This document shows positions 16,355-24,859 of a DNA stretch of 64,000 nt, one piece after another. The translations under genes and the position numbers were made by a program. How positions within the stretch are numbered: the first letter of the stretch is position 1; each line of letters opens with the position of its first letter. The stretch comes from JAUIAS01 sp030425395 (lineage in GTDB: Bacteria > Pseudomonadota > Alphaproteobacteria > Rhodobacterales > Rhodobacteraceae), in the NCBI GenBank assembly GCA_043553855.1, contig CP121336.1, positions 2,046,001 through 2,110,000 on the forward strand, read 5' to 3'. A model generated the notes under the pieces. It was not told the DNA's origin and made no database searches. It was given only the letters and a program-made list of their open reading frames with translations.

Positions 16355-17080
16355 ATGTCCGCGCAGCTGCTATTTTATTCCGATGCAACGCCGATTTCGT
16401 TGGAACACCACAAGAATGCGTCCATCAGGCCGCTGACCAATTATGGCTATACCGGCGGGGTAAATGCGGTGCCGATCGTCGGGCCAGAGTTCGGCAAGGC
16501 AGCATGCGATATGATGATAGTATTCGCGGGTGATGAAAACGGCATGATGCCAATGGCGGTGTTGGGATTGCGGGATGGAGAAAACCTGTTTCTTGACCCT
16601 GCGCATCAGTGGAGCGGGCGTTATGTCCCGGCGTTTATCCGGCGCTATCCTTTTGCGTTTTCGATGTCGGCTGACGGTCAGACGTTCACCCTGTGCATTG
16701 ATGAAAACTTTGCAGGGTTCAATCGGGATGGCGAAGGGTCAAACCTGTTTGATGAAAACGGGGAACGCAGCGAATACCTGACCAATGTGCTGGCATTCAT
16801 GCAGGATTATCAGGGCCAGTATCACGCAACCCGCGCATTTTGCGGACGGCTGCTAGAGCGTGGCCTGCTTGAGCCGATGCACGTGGAATACAATCTGTCG
16901 GATGGAACTTCCGGGGTAATGCGCGGGTTTCATGCCATAAACCGGGAGAAACTCAAGGCTTTGCCTGCGGATGTTCTCGAAGAGATGTCGCAAGGTGATG
17001 AACTGGAGTTGGCCTATGTGCATCTCCAGTCGCTCAATAATCTTGACCCGCTGCTCAACCGGATGTCGCCACCGGCCTGA
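16355..17080 (+). CDS. SapC-family protein
   Basis: A 241-residue protein of the SapC family (PF07277), named after an S-layer-associated protein and often found in marine Alphaproteobacteria. The characteristic region RYVPAFIRRYPFAF lies near residues 88-101 and CIDENFAGFN near 110-120. No signal peptide or membrane helix is visible. It lies 59 bases after the oxidoreductase gene on the same strand. Its function is not known with confidence and its link to catabolism may be only positional. Confidence 0.85.
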   Translation: MSAQLLFYSDATPISLEHHKNASIRPLTNYGYTGGVNAVPIVGPEFGKAACDMMIVFAGDENGMMPMAVLGLRDGENLFLDPAHQWSGRYVPAFIRRYPFAFSMSADGQTFTLCIDENFAGFNRDGEGSNLFDENGERSEYLTNVLAFMQDYQGQYHATRAFCGRLLERGLLEPMHVEYNLSDGTSGVMRGFHAINREKLKALPADVLEEMSQGDELELAYVHLQSLNNLDPLLNRMSPPA

Positions 17081-17114
17081 CCAAGTTTTCAGTCGTAGTG
17101 CGCCCTGTCGTGGA

Positions 17115-17753
17115 TCAGGGGGCTGGCTGCCATTGATCAGGGTGCGCGGCTTGGAATGCGGGGTGTGCCTCGCAGGCGGTAACCACGGACATCGTGCGCG
17201 GGAGATCGTCGATCTGCGCCCCCCAGCGGCGTGCATTATACACCTGCGGCATCAGGCATACATCGACAAGCGTGGGTTTGTCTCCGCAGGCAAAGGGCGT
17301 TTGATCGAACTCCGCCAGAAGTGCTTCGAAGGCTTCCATTCCGGGGCGGATGAAACGGCGCATCCATTCTGCGCGTTGCTCGGGGTTGCCGGTAATCTCA
17401 ACGGCATAGGCGGCCACCTGAAGATTGCACACGGGATGGATATCCACGGCAATGGAATGGGCCAGGGCCTGAACCTTTGCGCGTGTCGCGGGATCCTTGG
17501 GCAAAAGGCCCAGTTCGCGCGTCGTATCCAGATACTCAAGAATGGCCAGAGACTGGGTCAACCTGACACCGTCGATATCCAAAACCGGAACAAACCCTTG
17601 GGGATTGCGCGCCATGTGTTCAGGCGTCTTGTGCTCAGCGATGGTCAGGTCCACGAGCACAGAGGTATAGTCCAGTTCGGCGAGGCCAAGGGCAATCCGG
17701 CACCGGTAGCTGGCCGAGGATCTCCAGAAATCGAACAGTGTGATATCATTCAT
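17115..17753 (-). CDS. maiA: Maleylacetoacetate isomerase
   Basis: A 212-residue zeta-class glutathione transferase that isomerises maleylacetoacetate to fumarylacetoacetate in homogentisate breakdown. The glutathione-site motif SSASYRCRIALGL is at residues 12-24, followed by NPQGFVPVLDIDG and TQSLAILEYLD, all typical of the zeta class. Its start overlaps the end of the DUF2783 gene by eight bases and it is the last gene of the hmg operon. It works between HmgA and the fumarylacetoacetase encoded upstream. Confidence 0.93.
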   Translation of the reverse strand: MNDITLFDFWRSSASYRCRIALGLAELDYTSVLVDLTIAEHKTPEHMARNPQGFVPVLDIDGVRLTQSLAILEYLDTTRELGLLPKDPATRAKVQALAHSIAVDIHPVCNLQVAAYAVEITGNPEQRAEWMRRFIRPGMEAFEALLAEFDQTPFACGDKPTLVDVCLMPQVYNARRWGAQIDDLPRTMSVVTACEAHPAFQAAHPDQWQPAP

Positions 17754-17946
17754 CGCAATAACTCCGACCTGTTTCCATGAGGTCCTTCAATATCTCCAGT
17801 TCGCCGATCTGGTTCGCCATCAACAAGACCAGCCGCGCGTTCAGCGCGTGGCTTTGCGTGTCTGAAAGGCCCGCATGGGCATCCATCAGGGCATTGTAGA
17901 AATCATCTTGTTGCGGCGACAGGCGGTCGGGGTAAATCTTGGTCAT
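17746..17946 (-). CDS. Small DUF2783 protein, possible hydroxylase coupling protein
   Basis: A 66-residue acidic helical protein that I recognise as DUF2783. It has no membrane segment and no cysteines apart from one near the C-terminus. It overlaps the flavoprotein hydroxylase stop by four bases and runs eight bases into maiA, so it is tightly coupled. In Pseudomonas putida the 3-hydroxyphenylacetate 6-hydroxylase consists of a large flavoprotein (MhaA) and a very small coupling protein (MhaB), also linked to homogentisate genes. Size and position make this the likely MhaB counterpart; homology was not tested. Confidence 0.8.
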   Translation of the reverse strand: MTKIYPDRLSPQQDDFYNALMDAHAGLSDTQSHALNARLVLLMANQIGELEILKDLMETGRSYCDE

Positions 17947-19559
17947 GCTTCGGTCTCCAGCGCGCGGCCCATTGCGGTGTCGATGGCGGCTTGCACGTCT
18001 TCGGCGGTGGGATTGCGGAAAACAGCGCAGACGTGACCGTCGGGGCGGAACAGATACGCGATGTCGCTGCCGTAGCGGCGGATGGCGTGGCCATGAGTGG
18101 CGGTATAACAGGGATAATCGGCGCGCTGGTTGATCCCGATCCGGGGCAACCCGGCGATATCTGGCAGGTGTGCATCGCCAAAACCAACCAGAGTAAACGC
18201 GCCTTGGGCTTTCTCTATCAGCCAGGTGTCGCCGTCCGGGCCGGTCAGAGGGGCATCGAGCATCGCGTGGCCAGGTGCCACCTGTGCGGCTCCGTCGGTT
18301 TGGAGCGCGAAGCCCTCAAGCGAACAGGGCAAGGAGAGGCGGCCCGAATTCAGCAGTTTGCGCGCAAATGGCTGATCATGGGCAAGGCGCAGCGCCTCGG
18401 ATCTGAACAAGGCTTCGGCGGGTGTTTTGGGCGTCATGAAATTGGTCGCCCGCGACGAGTTCAGGATGTTTTCGGCCGATCCGTGACTCCGTTCCTCGTG
18501 ATAGGTCTCGATCAAGGCCGTGTCTGCTTGCCCGGAGATGACGGCGGCCAGCTTCCAGCCAAGGTTGTCAACATCCTGCACGCCGCCGTTGCCACCGCGC
18601 GCGCCAAAGGGGCTGACCACATGGGCGCTGTCGCCAACAAAGACGACGCGGTTGTGCACGAACCGGTCCAGTTTGATACAGCGGAATTTGTAGACGCTGA
18701 CCCAGTCAAGCCTGAAGGGTTTGTCACCGACGATGGCGTTGATCCGGGGGATCACCTTGTCTTCTTGCGCTTCGGCCTTGCCGTCGGCATCCACGTCCAA
18801 TTGCAGATCAATGCGATAGATATTGTCCGGTTGCATGTGCAACAACGCGGACTTGCCTGCGTGAAATGGTGGATCGAACCAGAACCAGCGCTCCGGCACG
18901 GCGGCTTCGCCAAACGGGCTGTCCTTCATTTCGATGTCAGCGATCAGGAACTGTTCTTCAAAGGTCTGCCCCTCAAAGGTCAGGCCCATGCGTTCGCGCG
19001 TGGCCGATCCGGCACCATCGCACGCGATATACCAGTCAGCCTCGAGCGTGTAGGCCCCATCCGGCGTTTCGATGGTCAGCAGCACGTGATCATCCCGGTC
19101 CTCATGCGCGGTGACGCGGTTTTTGAACCGCAGGTCGATCAGTTCGGGGAATTCCAGTGCTGTCTGGATCAGGTATTCTTCGACATAATACTGCTGAAGG
19201 TTGATGAAAGCGGGATACTTGTGCCCGTCTTCCGGCAACAGATCAAAGGAGAAAACCTCGTCCTCTCCATGAAAATTCCGGCCAACCTTCCATGTAACCC
19301 CCTTGGCCAGCATCCGCTCCCCGACACCGAGCCGGTCAAAAATCTCAAGGGTGCGTTTGGCCCAGCAAATTGCACGAGACCCCACCGAAACGACGTTGTT
19401 GTCATCCAGAACCACCGAAGCGATGCCGCGCTGGGCAAGGTCGATGGCCATCGACAGACCAATTGGGCCGGCACCCACGATCACCACGGGATGGCGCGGT
19501 TCCGTCTCGCTCAGGCCTTTGGGGGGGACAAAGGGGTATGGGGTATAATCATAAGCCAT
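17943..19559 (-). CDS. FAD-dependent aromatic hydroxylase (MhaA/MhpA-like)
   Basis: A 538-residue group A flavoprotein monooxygenase. The FAD dinucleotide motif GAGPIGLSMAIDLAQRG is at residues 28-44. The second FAD motif is GDSAHVVSPFGARGGNGGVQ near residue 310. The C-terminal thioredoxin-like extension is as in 3-hydroxyphenylpropionate hydroxylase. Placed in an operon with all homogentisate-pathway enzymes and a tiny DUF2783 partner, it most likely hydroxylates a hydroxyphenylacetate to homogentisate. The alternative is an MhpA-type reaction, but no meta-cleavage genes are present here. Confidence 0.88.
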   Translation of the reverse strand: MAYDYTPYPFVPPKGLSETEPRHPVVIVGAGPIGLSMAIDLAQRGIASVVLDDNNVVSVGSRAICWAKRTLEIFDRLGVGERMLAKGVTWKVGRNFHGEDEVFSFDLLPEDGHKYPAFINLQQYYVEEYLIQTALEFPELIDLRFKNRVTAHEDRDDHVLLTIETPDGAYTLEADWYIACDGAGSATRERMGLTFEGQTFEEQFLIADIEMKDSPFGEAAVPERWFWFDPPFHAGKSALLHMQPDNIYRIDLQLDVDADGKAEAQEDKVIPRINAIVGDKPFRLDWVSVYKFRCIKLDRFVHNRVVFVGDSAHVVSPFGARGGNGGVQDVDNLGWKLAAVISGQADTALIETYHEERSHGSAENILNSSRATNFMTPKTPAEALFRSEALRLAHDQPFARKLLNSGRLSLPCSLEGFALQTDGAAQVAPGHAMLDAPLTGPDGDTWLIEKAQGAFTLVGFGDAHLPDIAGLPRIGINQRADYPCYTATHGHAIRRYGSDIAYLFRPDGHVCAVFRNPTAEDVQAAIDTAMGRALETEA

Positions 19560-19599
19560 CGGATCGCTCTCCCTTCGGAAACCTTCGGATCGGTAGATG

Positions 19600-19631
19600 C
19601 GCCGGGCCCCTGAGTTTACGCAGGCCCGGCG
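19600..19631 (-). other. Intercistronic stem-loop between MBL gene and hydroxylase gene
   Basis: A nine-base-pair perfect stem (CGCCGGGCC at 19600-19608 with GGCCCGGCG at 19623-19631) lies in the 90-base gap within the minus-strand hmg operon. Read in the operon direction it has no trailing U-run, so it is more likely an mRNA processing or stability element than a terminator. The T-rich flank is on the other strand, where no gene is being read. Confidence 0.45.
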
Positions 19632-19649
19632 TGTTTTCGTGTCGGCGGA

Positions 19650-20600
19650 TCAGCCTTGCAACGCTTCCCACATTTCGATGTCGCGCTGAGCGGTCCAGAT
19701 ACGCGGCGTGTCGATTCCGCGGGCTTCGTCATAGGCGCGGGCGACGTTGAACGGCAGGCAATGTTCATAGATCGCGTAATCGGCAAACTTGGGATCGCAT
19801 TCGGCGCGTACCGCGTCCCAGGCGTCCTTGAGGCTGCCACCGCGTGCCGCGACGCGTGCCGCCGGGCGGTAAGTGCTGTCAACGAAGTCGCGGGTGTTCT
19901 CGATCGCCGCATTCACCATTTCGCGGCCGACCAGAGCATCGCCACGCCCCGGCGCGATGGCGTCCACGTCAAACCACTTGATCGCGTCGAGCGTATCGCC
20001 CCAGTCGCTGAAATGTCCGTCGCCGCAATAGCAGGCCGAGTGGTATTCAACGATGTCACCGGTGAACATCACATTCTGGTCCGGCACATGAATGACGGCA
20101 TCCCCCGCGGTGTGCGCGCGGCCCAGTTGCATGATGTCGACCCGGCGATTGCCAAGGTAGACAGTCATGCTGTCGCTGAAGGTGGTGGTGGGCCAGGTCA
20201 GCCCCGGAATGCTTTCATGGCCTTCGAACAGGCGGGGAAACCGTTGGAATTCGCTGTCCCAGTCTTCCTGACCGCGTTCGACCACCATAGACCGCGCGGC
20301 GTCGGACATGATGATCTGGTTTGCACCAAAGGCCGACGCACCCAGAACACGCACCGCGTGATAGTGAGTCAGGACCACGTGGCTGATTGGTTTGTCTGTC
20401 ACCGAGCGCACACAGTCGATCACCTTTTGGGCAAGGCGTGGTGTCGCCTGCGCTTCGACGATCATTACGCTGTCGTCACCAATGATAACGCCGGAATTGG
20501 GGTCACCTTCGGCGGTAAAGGCATAAAGCCCCTCACCCACTTCGGTGAAGGAGATGTTCTTTTCGGTCATGTCGCCTTGCGAGGCAAAAGCTTTGGCCAT
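19650..20600 (-). CDS. MBL-fold protein with altered metal-binding motif
   Basis: A 316-residue metallo-beta-lactamase-fold protein in the hmg operon. The signature that is normally HxHxDH reads THYHAVRVLGAS (about residues 77-88): two histidines are kept but the Asp-His pair is missing. A later histidine (GRAHTAGDAV) and an aspartate (MFTGDIVEYHS) are present. Metal content may be reduced or altered. An AAAGGA-like ribosome site precedes the ATG. It may process a by-product thioester or lactone of homogentisate catabolism; no specific reaction can be named. Confidence 0.82.
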   Translation of the reverse strand: MAKAFASQGDMTEKNISFTEVGEGLYAFTAEGDPNSGVIIGDDSVMIVEAQATPRLAQKVIDCVRSVTDKPISHVVLTHYHAVRVLGASAFGANQIIMSDAARSMVVERGQEDWDSEFQRFPRLFEGHESIPGLTWPTTTFSDSMTVYLGNRRVDIMQLGRAHTAGDAVIHVPDQNVMFTGDIVEYHSACYCGDGHFSDWGDTLDAIKWFDVDAIAPGRGDALVGREMVNAAIENTRDFVDSTYRPAARVAARGGSLKDAWDAVRAECDPKFADYAIYEHCLPFNVARAYDEARGIDTPRIWTAQRDIEMWEALQG

Positions 20601-20626
20601 GGGGTTGGTTTCCTTTGAGTTGGCGG

Positions 20627-21883
20627 TCAGCGTGCGTATGGATTTTCAAGCGCGGGCAGGATCGTTCCGGTGCAATCACCAAACCCGATGCGATACCCAT
20701 CACCCTGCGCGTGGCCGCGTAGGGTCAGTGTGTCTCCGTCCTCGAGAAAGGACCGCTGCTGCCCGCTGTCGAGAGTGATCGGTTCCTTGCCGCCCCAGCT
20801 TAGCTCAAGCAGGGATCCTCGGCTGTCTTTTTCGGCCCCCGAAATCGTGCCAGATCCGAGCAGATCGGCCACGTTCATCGGGCAACCGCTGGTGCTGTGA
20901 TGGGCAAGCTGCTGAGCCGATGAATAATACATCTCGCGGTAGTTAGTGCGTGCGATGGTTGTTGCAGGGCCGCCTTCAGGGGCCAGATCGACGGACAAGT
21001 CGATATCAAACAGCATCGGCCCGCAATCCTTGAGGTGATCCAGCAATTCAAACTCGCGTTCCGGTGTGTCACAGCGGAACGGATCCAGTGCTGCGCGCGT
21101 GACGATCCATGGGCTGATGGATGTGGCCGTTGCCTTGGCCTGAAACGGCCCCAGCGGCTGGTATTCCCACGCCTGGATATCGCGGGCGGACCAATCATTG
21201 AGAAGCACATAGCCAAAGATCGCGTCATCGGCCTCTTGCACCGTAATTGGACCTTCGGACGCCATCCCGACAATCGCACCCATCTCCAGTTCCAGATCAA
21301 AGCGGCGGCAGGGCAGGAATGCGGGCAGGTCGTGATCGGGGGATTTCAGTTGCCCCCAAGGGCGACGCACCGGTGTGCCGGACACGATCACCGAAGACGC
21401 GCGCCCATTGTAACCGATAGGAATATGCAGCCAGTTTGGTGGCAATGCATTTTCGGCCCCGCGGAACATCGTGCCGACATTGGTCGCATGATGACGCCCT
21501 GCATAGAAATCGGTGTATTCGCTCACCACGATCGGCAGGTGCATTTCTGCATCCGCCATCGGCACCAGCAGGGGTTCGACCGCTGCGCGTTCCTCGGCAC
21601 CCTCTTGCAAAATGGCGATAAGCCGGGCGCGCAGCGCAGCCCAGACGGCTGGCCCCTGTTCCATCAGATCGTTCCAATATGGCACGTCAAACAATGGATC
21701 TTCGGCCAGAACGATAAGGCCTTCTTCTTCTGCGGCCTGCATATCAAGGATCATGTCCCCAATGGCCACACCGCATCGTGCTTCGGCATCTGTCGTCGAA
21801 TACACCCCGTAAGGCAGGTTGTTGAGCGGAAAGGGGTGGTCAGTGGCGTTGGCACTTTCCACCCAGCTTTTCATCAATGTCAT
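20627..21883 (-). CDS. fahA: Fumarylacetoacetase
   Basis: A 418-residue hydrolase that splits fumarylacetoacetate into fumarate and acetoacetate, the last step of homogentisate degradation. The metal and catalytic region reads EYTDFYAGRHHATNVGTMF, with the Asp and His that match the catalytic Asp126/His133 of the mouse enzyme. The later segments VLLNDWSARDIQAWEYQPLGPF and TISGAEKDSRGSLLEL (near 250 and 365) are also typical. A strong Shine-Dalgarno (AGAAGGA) precedes the ATG. It sits downstream of hmgA and a small membrane ORF. Confidence 0.95.
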   Translation of the reverse strand: MTLMKSWVESANATDHPFPLNNLPYGVYSTTDAEARCGVAIGDMILDMQAAEEEGLIVLAEDPLFDVPYWNDLMEQGPAVWAALRARLIAILQEGAEERAAVEPLLVPMADAEMHLPIVVSEYTDFYAGRHHATNVGTMFRGAENALPPNWLHIPIGYNGRASSVIVSGTPVRRPWGQLKSPDHDLPAFLPCRRFDLELEMGAIVGMASEGPITVQEADDAIFGYVLLNDWSARDIQAWEYQPLGPFQAKATATSISPWIVTRAALDPFRCDTPEREFELLDHLKDCGPMLFDIDLSVDLAPEGGPATTIARTNYREMYYSSAQQLAHHSTSGCPMNVADLLGSGTISGAEKDSRGSLLELSWGGKEPITLDSGQQRSFLEDGDTLTLRGHAQGDGYRIGFGDCTGTILPALENPYAR

Positions 21884-22011
21884 TCTGTCGTCCTTCTTGT
21901 CGATGCGTCTTTGGCGCGGTTATGCGCGGTCATTCTCGGGTCCGGGATTGCGAAGTGCCACTTGCACCCGCCTTGTCGTTCGTATGCGCCCCGGACTTTG
22001 ATCCGGAAGGG

Positions 22012-22188
22012 TCATGACGGCGGCGGTCCGCGAAAATCAGGCGGTTCGCCAATCGGTAGGGTTTCGTCCGCCGGCAAGGTCGATGCGCCCTCACCTAACC
22101 AAAGCCGCTTGCGGAATACGAAGGCCAGGATCGGAACCAGCACAACAATCCATCCAAGGAGGCCGAGAGAGGTCAGGAATTCGATCAT
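22012..22188 (-). CDS. 58-residue single-pass membrane protein downstream of hmgA
   Basis: A small open reading frame whose ATG (22188) overlaps the hmgA TGA as ATGA, exactly as other gene pairs here do. It encodes 58 residues: MIEFLTSLGLLGWIVVLVPI begins a hydrophobic helix spanning about residues 4-25, followed by FRKRLWLG and a proline-rich acidic tail. Basic residues after the helix predict the C-terminal tail in the cytoplasm. The coupling, the clear helix and the sensible topology argue that it is real. Function is unknown; a membrane partner for uptake or anchoring is possible. Confidence 0.65.
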   Translation of the reverse strand: MIEFLTSLGLLGWIVVLVPILAFVFRKRLWLGEGASTLPADETLPIGEPPDFRGPPPS

Positions 22189-23537
22189 TTCTTGCCGGGT
22201 GTGCCGTCAAACTTCTTCTCAAGGCTGTCCCAGCAGTCGATATAGTCGTCTTGCAACGGGGCCTCTTTCGCGGCGAATACCGTTAGATGCTGGGGAAACC
22301 GGGTTTCGAACATGAACGACATGGTATTGTCGAGCTTCTCGGCTTTCAACTCGGCATTGGAGGCCCCTTCGAAAGCATTCCGATCCGGCCCGTGCGGCAG
22401 CATCATGTTGTGCAGGGACATTCCGCCCGGCACAAAGCCCTTGGGCTTTGCATCATACTGGCCATAAATATTGCCCATCAGTTCGGACATGATGTTCTTG
22501 TGATACCACGGTGGACGGAAGGTGTTTTCCGCGACCATCCAACGTTCGCGGAACAGCACAAAGTCGATGTTCGCGGTGCCGGGCTGGCCCGATGGGGCAG
22601 TCAGAACAGTAAAGATTGACGGATCCGGGTGATCGAACAAAATTGCCCCTACCGGACAGTAGGTGCGCAGATCGTATTTGTAGGGCGCATAGTTGCCATG
22701 CCAGGCCACCACGTCCAACGGGCTTTGGGCGATACTGGTTTCGTGGAACTGCCCGCACCATTTGATGGTAAGCGTTGATGGCACTTCGCGATCCTCGAAC
22801 GCGGCGACAGGGGCCTTGAAATCGCGCGGGTTGGCAAGGCAATTTGCGCCGATCGGCCCACGACCGGGAAGTTCGAACTTCTGGCCGTAGTTTTCGCAGA
22901 CAAACCCGCGACACGGTCCCTCAAGAACTTCGACCCGGTAAACAAGGCCGCGAGGAATAATTGCAATTTCCTTGGGCTCGATATCTATGATCCCAAGCTC
23001 TGTTGCAAAACGCAGACGGCCTTCCTGTGGCACGACGAGCAATTCGCTGTCAGCCGAGTAGAAATAGGCATCCTGCATCGATTCCGTAACCAGATACACG
23101 TGGGATGCCATACCGACCTGCGTATTCACATCGCCGGCTGTGGTCATCGTGCGCATACCTGTAAGCCAGGTTAGCCCATCCTGCGTGTCGACGGGATCCC
23201 AGCGATACTGGCCAAGGCTGATCACATCGGGGTCAACGTTTGGAGCGGATTTCCAGTAAGGCAGATCTACCTTGGTATAGCGCGCGGAATGTTTCACGCT
23301 GGGCCGGATGCGATATGTCCATGTCCGCTCCGGCGGGTTTGCCGTGAAGGCTGTTCCGGACAGTTGTTCGCCATAGAGGCCATAGTTGCATTTTTGCGGG
23401 CTGTTCATGCCCTGCGGCAGCGCCCCGGGCAAAGCTTCGGTTTCGAAGTCGTTCCCAAATCCGGGCATATAGCCTTCGGTGGTGCCTACGGATGTTGGCG
23501 CTTGGACCATGTGATGGGGTTTTGTCGCTTGATTCAT
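22185..23537 (-). CDS. hmgA: Homogentisate 1,2-dioxygenase
   Basis: A 450-residue non-haem iron ring-cleavage enzyme that turns homogentisate into maleylacetoacetate. The iron ligands are visible: WYHKNIMSE contains the His and Glu that match human His335 and Glu341, and SLHNMMLPHGPD holds the His matching His371. MNQATK at 23537 is chosen as start because a GGAGGA site lies seven bases upstream; an in-frame ATG is five codons earlier. It is the first gene of the minus-strand hmg operon and faces a divergent MarR gene. Confidence 0.96.
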   Translation of the reverse strand: MNQATKPHHMVQAPTSVGTTEGYMPGFGNDFETEALPGALPQGMNSPQKCNYGLYGEQLSGTAFTANPPERTWTYRIRPSVKHSARYTKVDLPYWKSAPNVDPDVISLGQYRWDPVDTQDGLTWLTGMRTMTTAGDVNTQVGMASHVYLVTESMQDAYFYSADSELLVVPQEGRLRFATELGIIDIEPKEIAIIPRGLVYRVEVLEGPCRGFVCENYGQKFELPGRGPIGANCLANPRDFKAPVAAFEDREVPSTLTIKWCGQFHETSIAQSPLDVVAWHGNYAPYKYDLRTYCPVGAILFDHPDPSIFTVLTAPSGQPGTANIDFVLFRERWMVAENTFRPPWYHKNIMSELMGNIYGQYDAKPKGFVPGGMSLHNMMLPHGPDRNAFEGASNAELKAEKLDNTMSFMFETRFPQHLTVFAAKEAPLQDDYIDCWDSLEKKFDGTPGKK

Positions 23538-23579
23538 TGTCAAATCCTCCAAATCTTGTTGCGTCTGTAATGGTTGATT

Positions 23580-23592
23580 TTGTAACTAACAA
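23580..23592. promoter_or_regulatory. Imperfect palindrome in hmgA/marR gap
   Basis: TTGT-N5-ACAA lies in the 71-base gap between divergent hmgA and the MarR gene, 16 bases before the MarR start. It is a candidate binding site for the regulator. The match is short and could be chance. Confidence 0.3.
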
Positions 23593-23608
23593 TCGGGAGG
23601 GTCGCTTA

Positions 23609-24046
23609 ATGGACCAAAAAGATGGATTTGATCTGCAGATTTTCTTGCCCTACCTGCTGAATCAGGCGGCAGAAGAAAGCAGCATCGCGTTTCAGGAGGT
23701 ATACAAGAGCCGCTATGGCATGTTGCGCACGGAATGGAGGGTGCTCTTTCATCTAGGCATCTACGGCGAAATGACCGCAACCGAAATCGGTTCGCGCGCG
23801 CGGATGCACAAGACCAAGATCAGCCGCGCGGTGCAAAAGCTGGAAGACAGACGTCTTCTCAAACGTGTCCGGGATGCAAAGGACCGGCGCGCCGAGAGGT
23901 TGTCACTGACCGATGCGGGCCGCGTGGTCTATGCGGATCTCAGAGAGGTCGCGGCACAGTATGATGCCCGGTTAACGGACAGGTTTTCTTCCGATGATGT
24001 CGCGCGGCTGCGTGACATGCTGCTGATCCTGAGCACGCCGCGCTGA
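23609..24046 (+). CDS. MarR-family regulator divergent from the homogentisate operon
   Basis: A 145-residue winged-helix regulator. The DNA-binding region contains ARMHKTKISRAVQKLEDR and the wing AKDRRAERLSLTDAGR. The ATG at 23609 has a GGGAGG site eight bases upstream, which decides it against earlier in-frame starts that would run back into hmgA. Position suggests that it controls hmgA and the genes behind it, with homogentisate or a related acid as effector. HmgR proteins of pseudomonads are IclR type, so this would be a different solution to the same task. Confidence 0.9.
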   Translation: MDQKDGFDLQIFLPYLLNQAAEESSIAFQEVYKSRYGMLRTEWRVLFHLGIYGEMTATEIGSRARMHKTKISRAVQKLEDRRLLKRVRDAKDRRAERLSLTDAGRVVYADLREVAAQYDARLTDRFSSDDVARLRDMLLILSTPR

Positions 24047-24049
24047 GGA

Positions 24050-24859
24050 TCAGAAATCAATTGTCACGCCGGGCAGGTTGAGCGCCTTCATCATATCCCG
24101 CAACTCCTGCCGAGCGGCGACGTTTGAGATATTGAGCTGCTTGACCCCGATATCACGCAGGTCAAGAAGAGTCAGCCCGCGCGGAAACAGTTCGCGGAAC
24201 ACCACCCGTTCGGAAAAGCCGGGTGCCACACGGAAACCGATCCGGCTGGCAAGGGCATTGACCGCGCGTTCCATCTTTTCCTTGTTGACCATGCGCTGCG
24301 CGCCCAGACGATTGCGCAAGACAACCCAATCAATCGGCTTGAGCCCGGCCTGCGCGCGCAGTTGGCGGGCATTCCAGACCATTTCGGAATAAACCGACGG
24401 CCCGAGGATTTTCTCACCGTGGGGATCGGTGCGCGCCAACAGGTCGAAATCCACAAAACTGTCGTTGATCGGTGTAATCAAAGTGTCGGCAAGCGAATGC
24501 GCGACCTGACTGAGCCTTGTGTGCGACCCGGGGCAGTCGATCAAGATGAAATCGCTTTGCGGCTCCAGTTCGGAAATCGCGACCGAAAGCCGTTGATCGA
24601 ACATGTTTTCGCCGGGCTTGAGGCTTTCGGAGGCAATCTCGGGGAGGTCGTGAACCATGGCGGTGGGCAGATCCAGTTCGGCGCGTTCTAGAAACGCCAG
24701 CCGGTTTTCCATGTATCGCCCAAAGCTGCGCTGGCGCAGGTCAAGGTCCAGCCCGCTGACACGATGGCCCAGCCGCGCAAGCGCGCTGGCCACATGCATC
24801 GAAACGGTGGATTTCCCTGCTCCGCCTTTTTCATTCCCGACGACGATAATATGCGCCAT
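24050..24859 (-). CDS. mipZ: MipZ-type division-plane positioning ATPase (ParA family)
   Basis: A 269-residue deviant-Walker ATPase. The P-loop is GNEKGGAGKST at residues 8-18, followed by SGLDLDLRQRSFGRYMENR and the Walker B-like DFILIDCPGSHTRLS. In Caulobacter and relatives MipZ forms a gradient from the ParB-bound pole and blocks FtsZ polymerisation away from midcell. Length and the RSFGRY segment fit MipZ rather than plasmid ParA. It is convergent with the MarR gene, three bases away. Confidence 0.9.
   Translation of the reverse strand: MAHIIVVGNEKGGAGKSTVSMHVASALARLGHRVSGLDLDLRQRSFGRYMENRLAFLERAELDLPTAMVHDLPEIASESLKPGENMFDQRLSVAISELEPQSDFILIDCPGSHTRLSQVAHSLADTLITPINDSFVDFDLLARTDPHGEKILGPSVYSEMVWNARQLRAQAGLKPIDWVVLRNRLGAQRMVNKEKMERAVNALASRIGFRVAPGFSERVVFRELFPRGLTLLDLRDIGVKQLNISNVAARQELRDMMKALNLPGVTIDF

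Noticed and set aside
17943..19559. Label of the flavoprotein as MhpA (3-(3-hydroxyphenyl)propionate hydroxylase)
   Set aside because: The fold fits, but the operon contains homogentisate enzymes and none of the meta-cleavage genes that follow MhpA, so an MhaA-type role is preferred.
17991..19613. A 540-codon plus-strand frame
   Set aside because: It mirrors the flavoprotein hydroxylase, whose FAD motifs are on the minus strand; the plus-strand translation has no recognisable features.
19600..19631. Rho-independent terminator in the hmg operon
   Set aside because: The stem is good but the T-run is on the plus-strand side, where no gene is transcribed; recorded as an intercistronic hairpin instead.
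21035..22315. A 426-codon plus-strand frame across fahA and hmgA
   Set aside because: Antisense shadow of fumarylacetoacetase and the hmgA 3' end, which carry catalytic residues on the minus strand.
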